Shown one piece after another: positions 63,807 through 64,000 of a DNA stretch of 64,000 nt. Made by a program: the position numbers and the translations under genes. Position 1 is the first letter of the stretch. Each line of letters begins with the position of its first letter. The notes below the pieces were generated by a model. The model was given only the letters and a program-made list of their open reading frames with translations. It ran no database searches and had not been told where the DNA came from. Origin of the DNA: Citrobacter freundii ATCC 8090 = MTCC 1658 = NBRC 12681 (lineage in GTDB: Bacteria; Pseudomonadota; Gammaproteobacteria; Enterobacterales; Enterobacteriaceae); the NCBI RefSeq assembly GCF_011064845.1, contig NZ_CP049015.1:1116001-1180000 (forward strand), read 5' to 3'.

Positions 63807-64000
63807 ATGGCGAGACGTATTCTGGTCGTAGAAGATGAAGCTCCAATTCGTGAAATGGTCTGCTTCGTGCTCGAGCAAAACGGTTTTCAACCCGTAGAAG
63901 CCGAAGACTATGACAGTGCTGTGAACCAACTCAATGAACCCTGGCCGGATCTCGTCCTGCTTGACTGGATGCTTCCCGGCGGCTCGGGTCTGCAGTTTAT
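63807..64000 (+). CDS. phoB: Phosphate regulon response regulator PhoB, N-terminal part
   Basis: The gene starts at ATG 63807 ([20 protein letters not shown]) and runs off the right edge after 64 codons. The visible receiver domain has the acidic pocket VVEDE and the phosphoacceptor Asp in [11 protein letters not shown] (Asp53). GGGCAAAT precedes the start. The product controls phoA and psiF upstream in this window. Confidence 0.96.
   Translation, partial: MARRILVVEDEAPIREMVCFVLEQNGFQPVEAEDYDSAVNQLNEPWPDLVLLDWMLPGGSGLQF

Overview
This is enterobacterial chromosome, syntenic with the prpE - lac - mhp - tau - hemB - sbmA - ddlA - phoA - proC - aroL - sbcCD - phoB segment of Escherichia coli K-12. 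Many proteins look clearly more diverged from K-12 than strains of one species would be (IraP, AroL and LacI differ strongly). Several K-12 blocks are absent (codBA, cynRTSX, lacA, frmRAB, yaiO/P/S) and others are present instead. From memory of these families I would guess Citrobacter or a close Escherichia relative; the genus is an inference.

Layout. 0-1 kb: the 3' end of prpE and a small YceK-like lipoprotein gene. 1-6.7 kb: a lac operon (lacI, O3, CRP site, promoter, O1, lacZ with internal O2, lacY) without lacA. 6.8-12 kb: an accessory block between lacI and mhpR with a methyltransferase, a GlxA-type regulator, a metallo-beta-lactamase-fold hydrolase, a ymjA homologue, a cold-shock-domain protein, two AT-rich lipoprotein genes and a small monooxygenase. 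12.1-20.7 kb: the full mhpR-mhpABCDFET pathway for 3-(3-hydroxyphenyl)propionate. 20.9-31.2 kb: mmuPM (S-methylmethionine use) convergent with a six-gene operon that joins a UhpA/UhpB/UhpC-like signalling set to an AfuABC ABC importer. 31.5-34.9 kb: tauABCD (taurine as sulfur source). 35-40.6 kb: hemB and a yaiT-like autotransporter gene split by an IS3-family element of the IS407 group. 40.7-64 kb: yaiV, ampH, sbmA-yaiW, yaiY, yaiZ, ddlA, an mdtG-like exporter, iraP (frameshifted), phoA, psiF, dgcC, proC, yaiI, aroL-yaiA-aroM, ppnP, rdgC, mak, araJ, sbcCD and the start of phoB.

How the parts work together. The window is rich in substrate-linked operons (lactose, phenylpropionate, S-methylmethionine, taurine, and probably sugar phosphates). 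Their control sites are readable: lac operators and a CRP site, an MhpR palindrome, Met boxes before mmuP, Pho boxes before phoA and phoB, TyrR and TrpR sites before aroL. The most interesting unit is the Uhp-like/Afu operon, in which the signalling logic known for the UhpT hexose-phosphate carrier appears to be wired to an ABC importer. Other points of note are the clean IS insertion in yaiT, the broken iraP C-terminus, and an AT-rich intergenic region at 9.2-9.6 kb with a matched pair of 15-bp sites exactly 150 bp apart.
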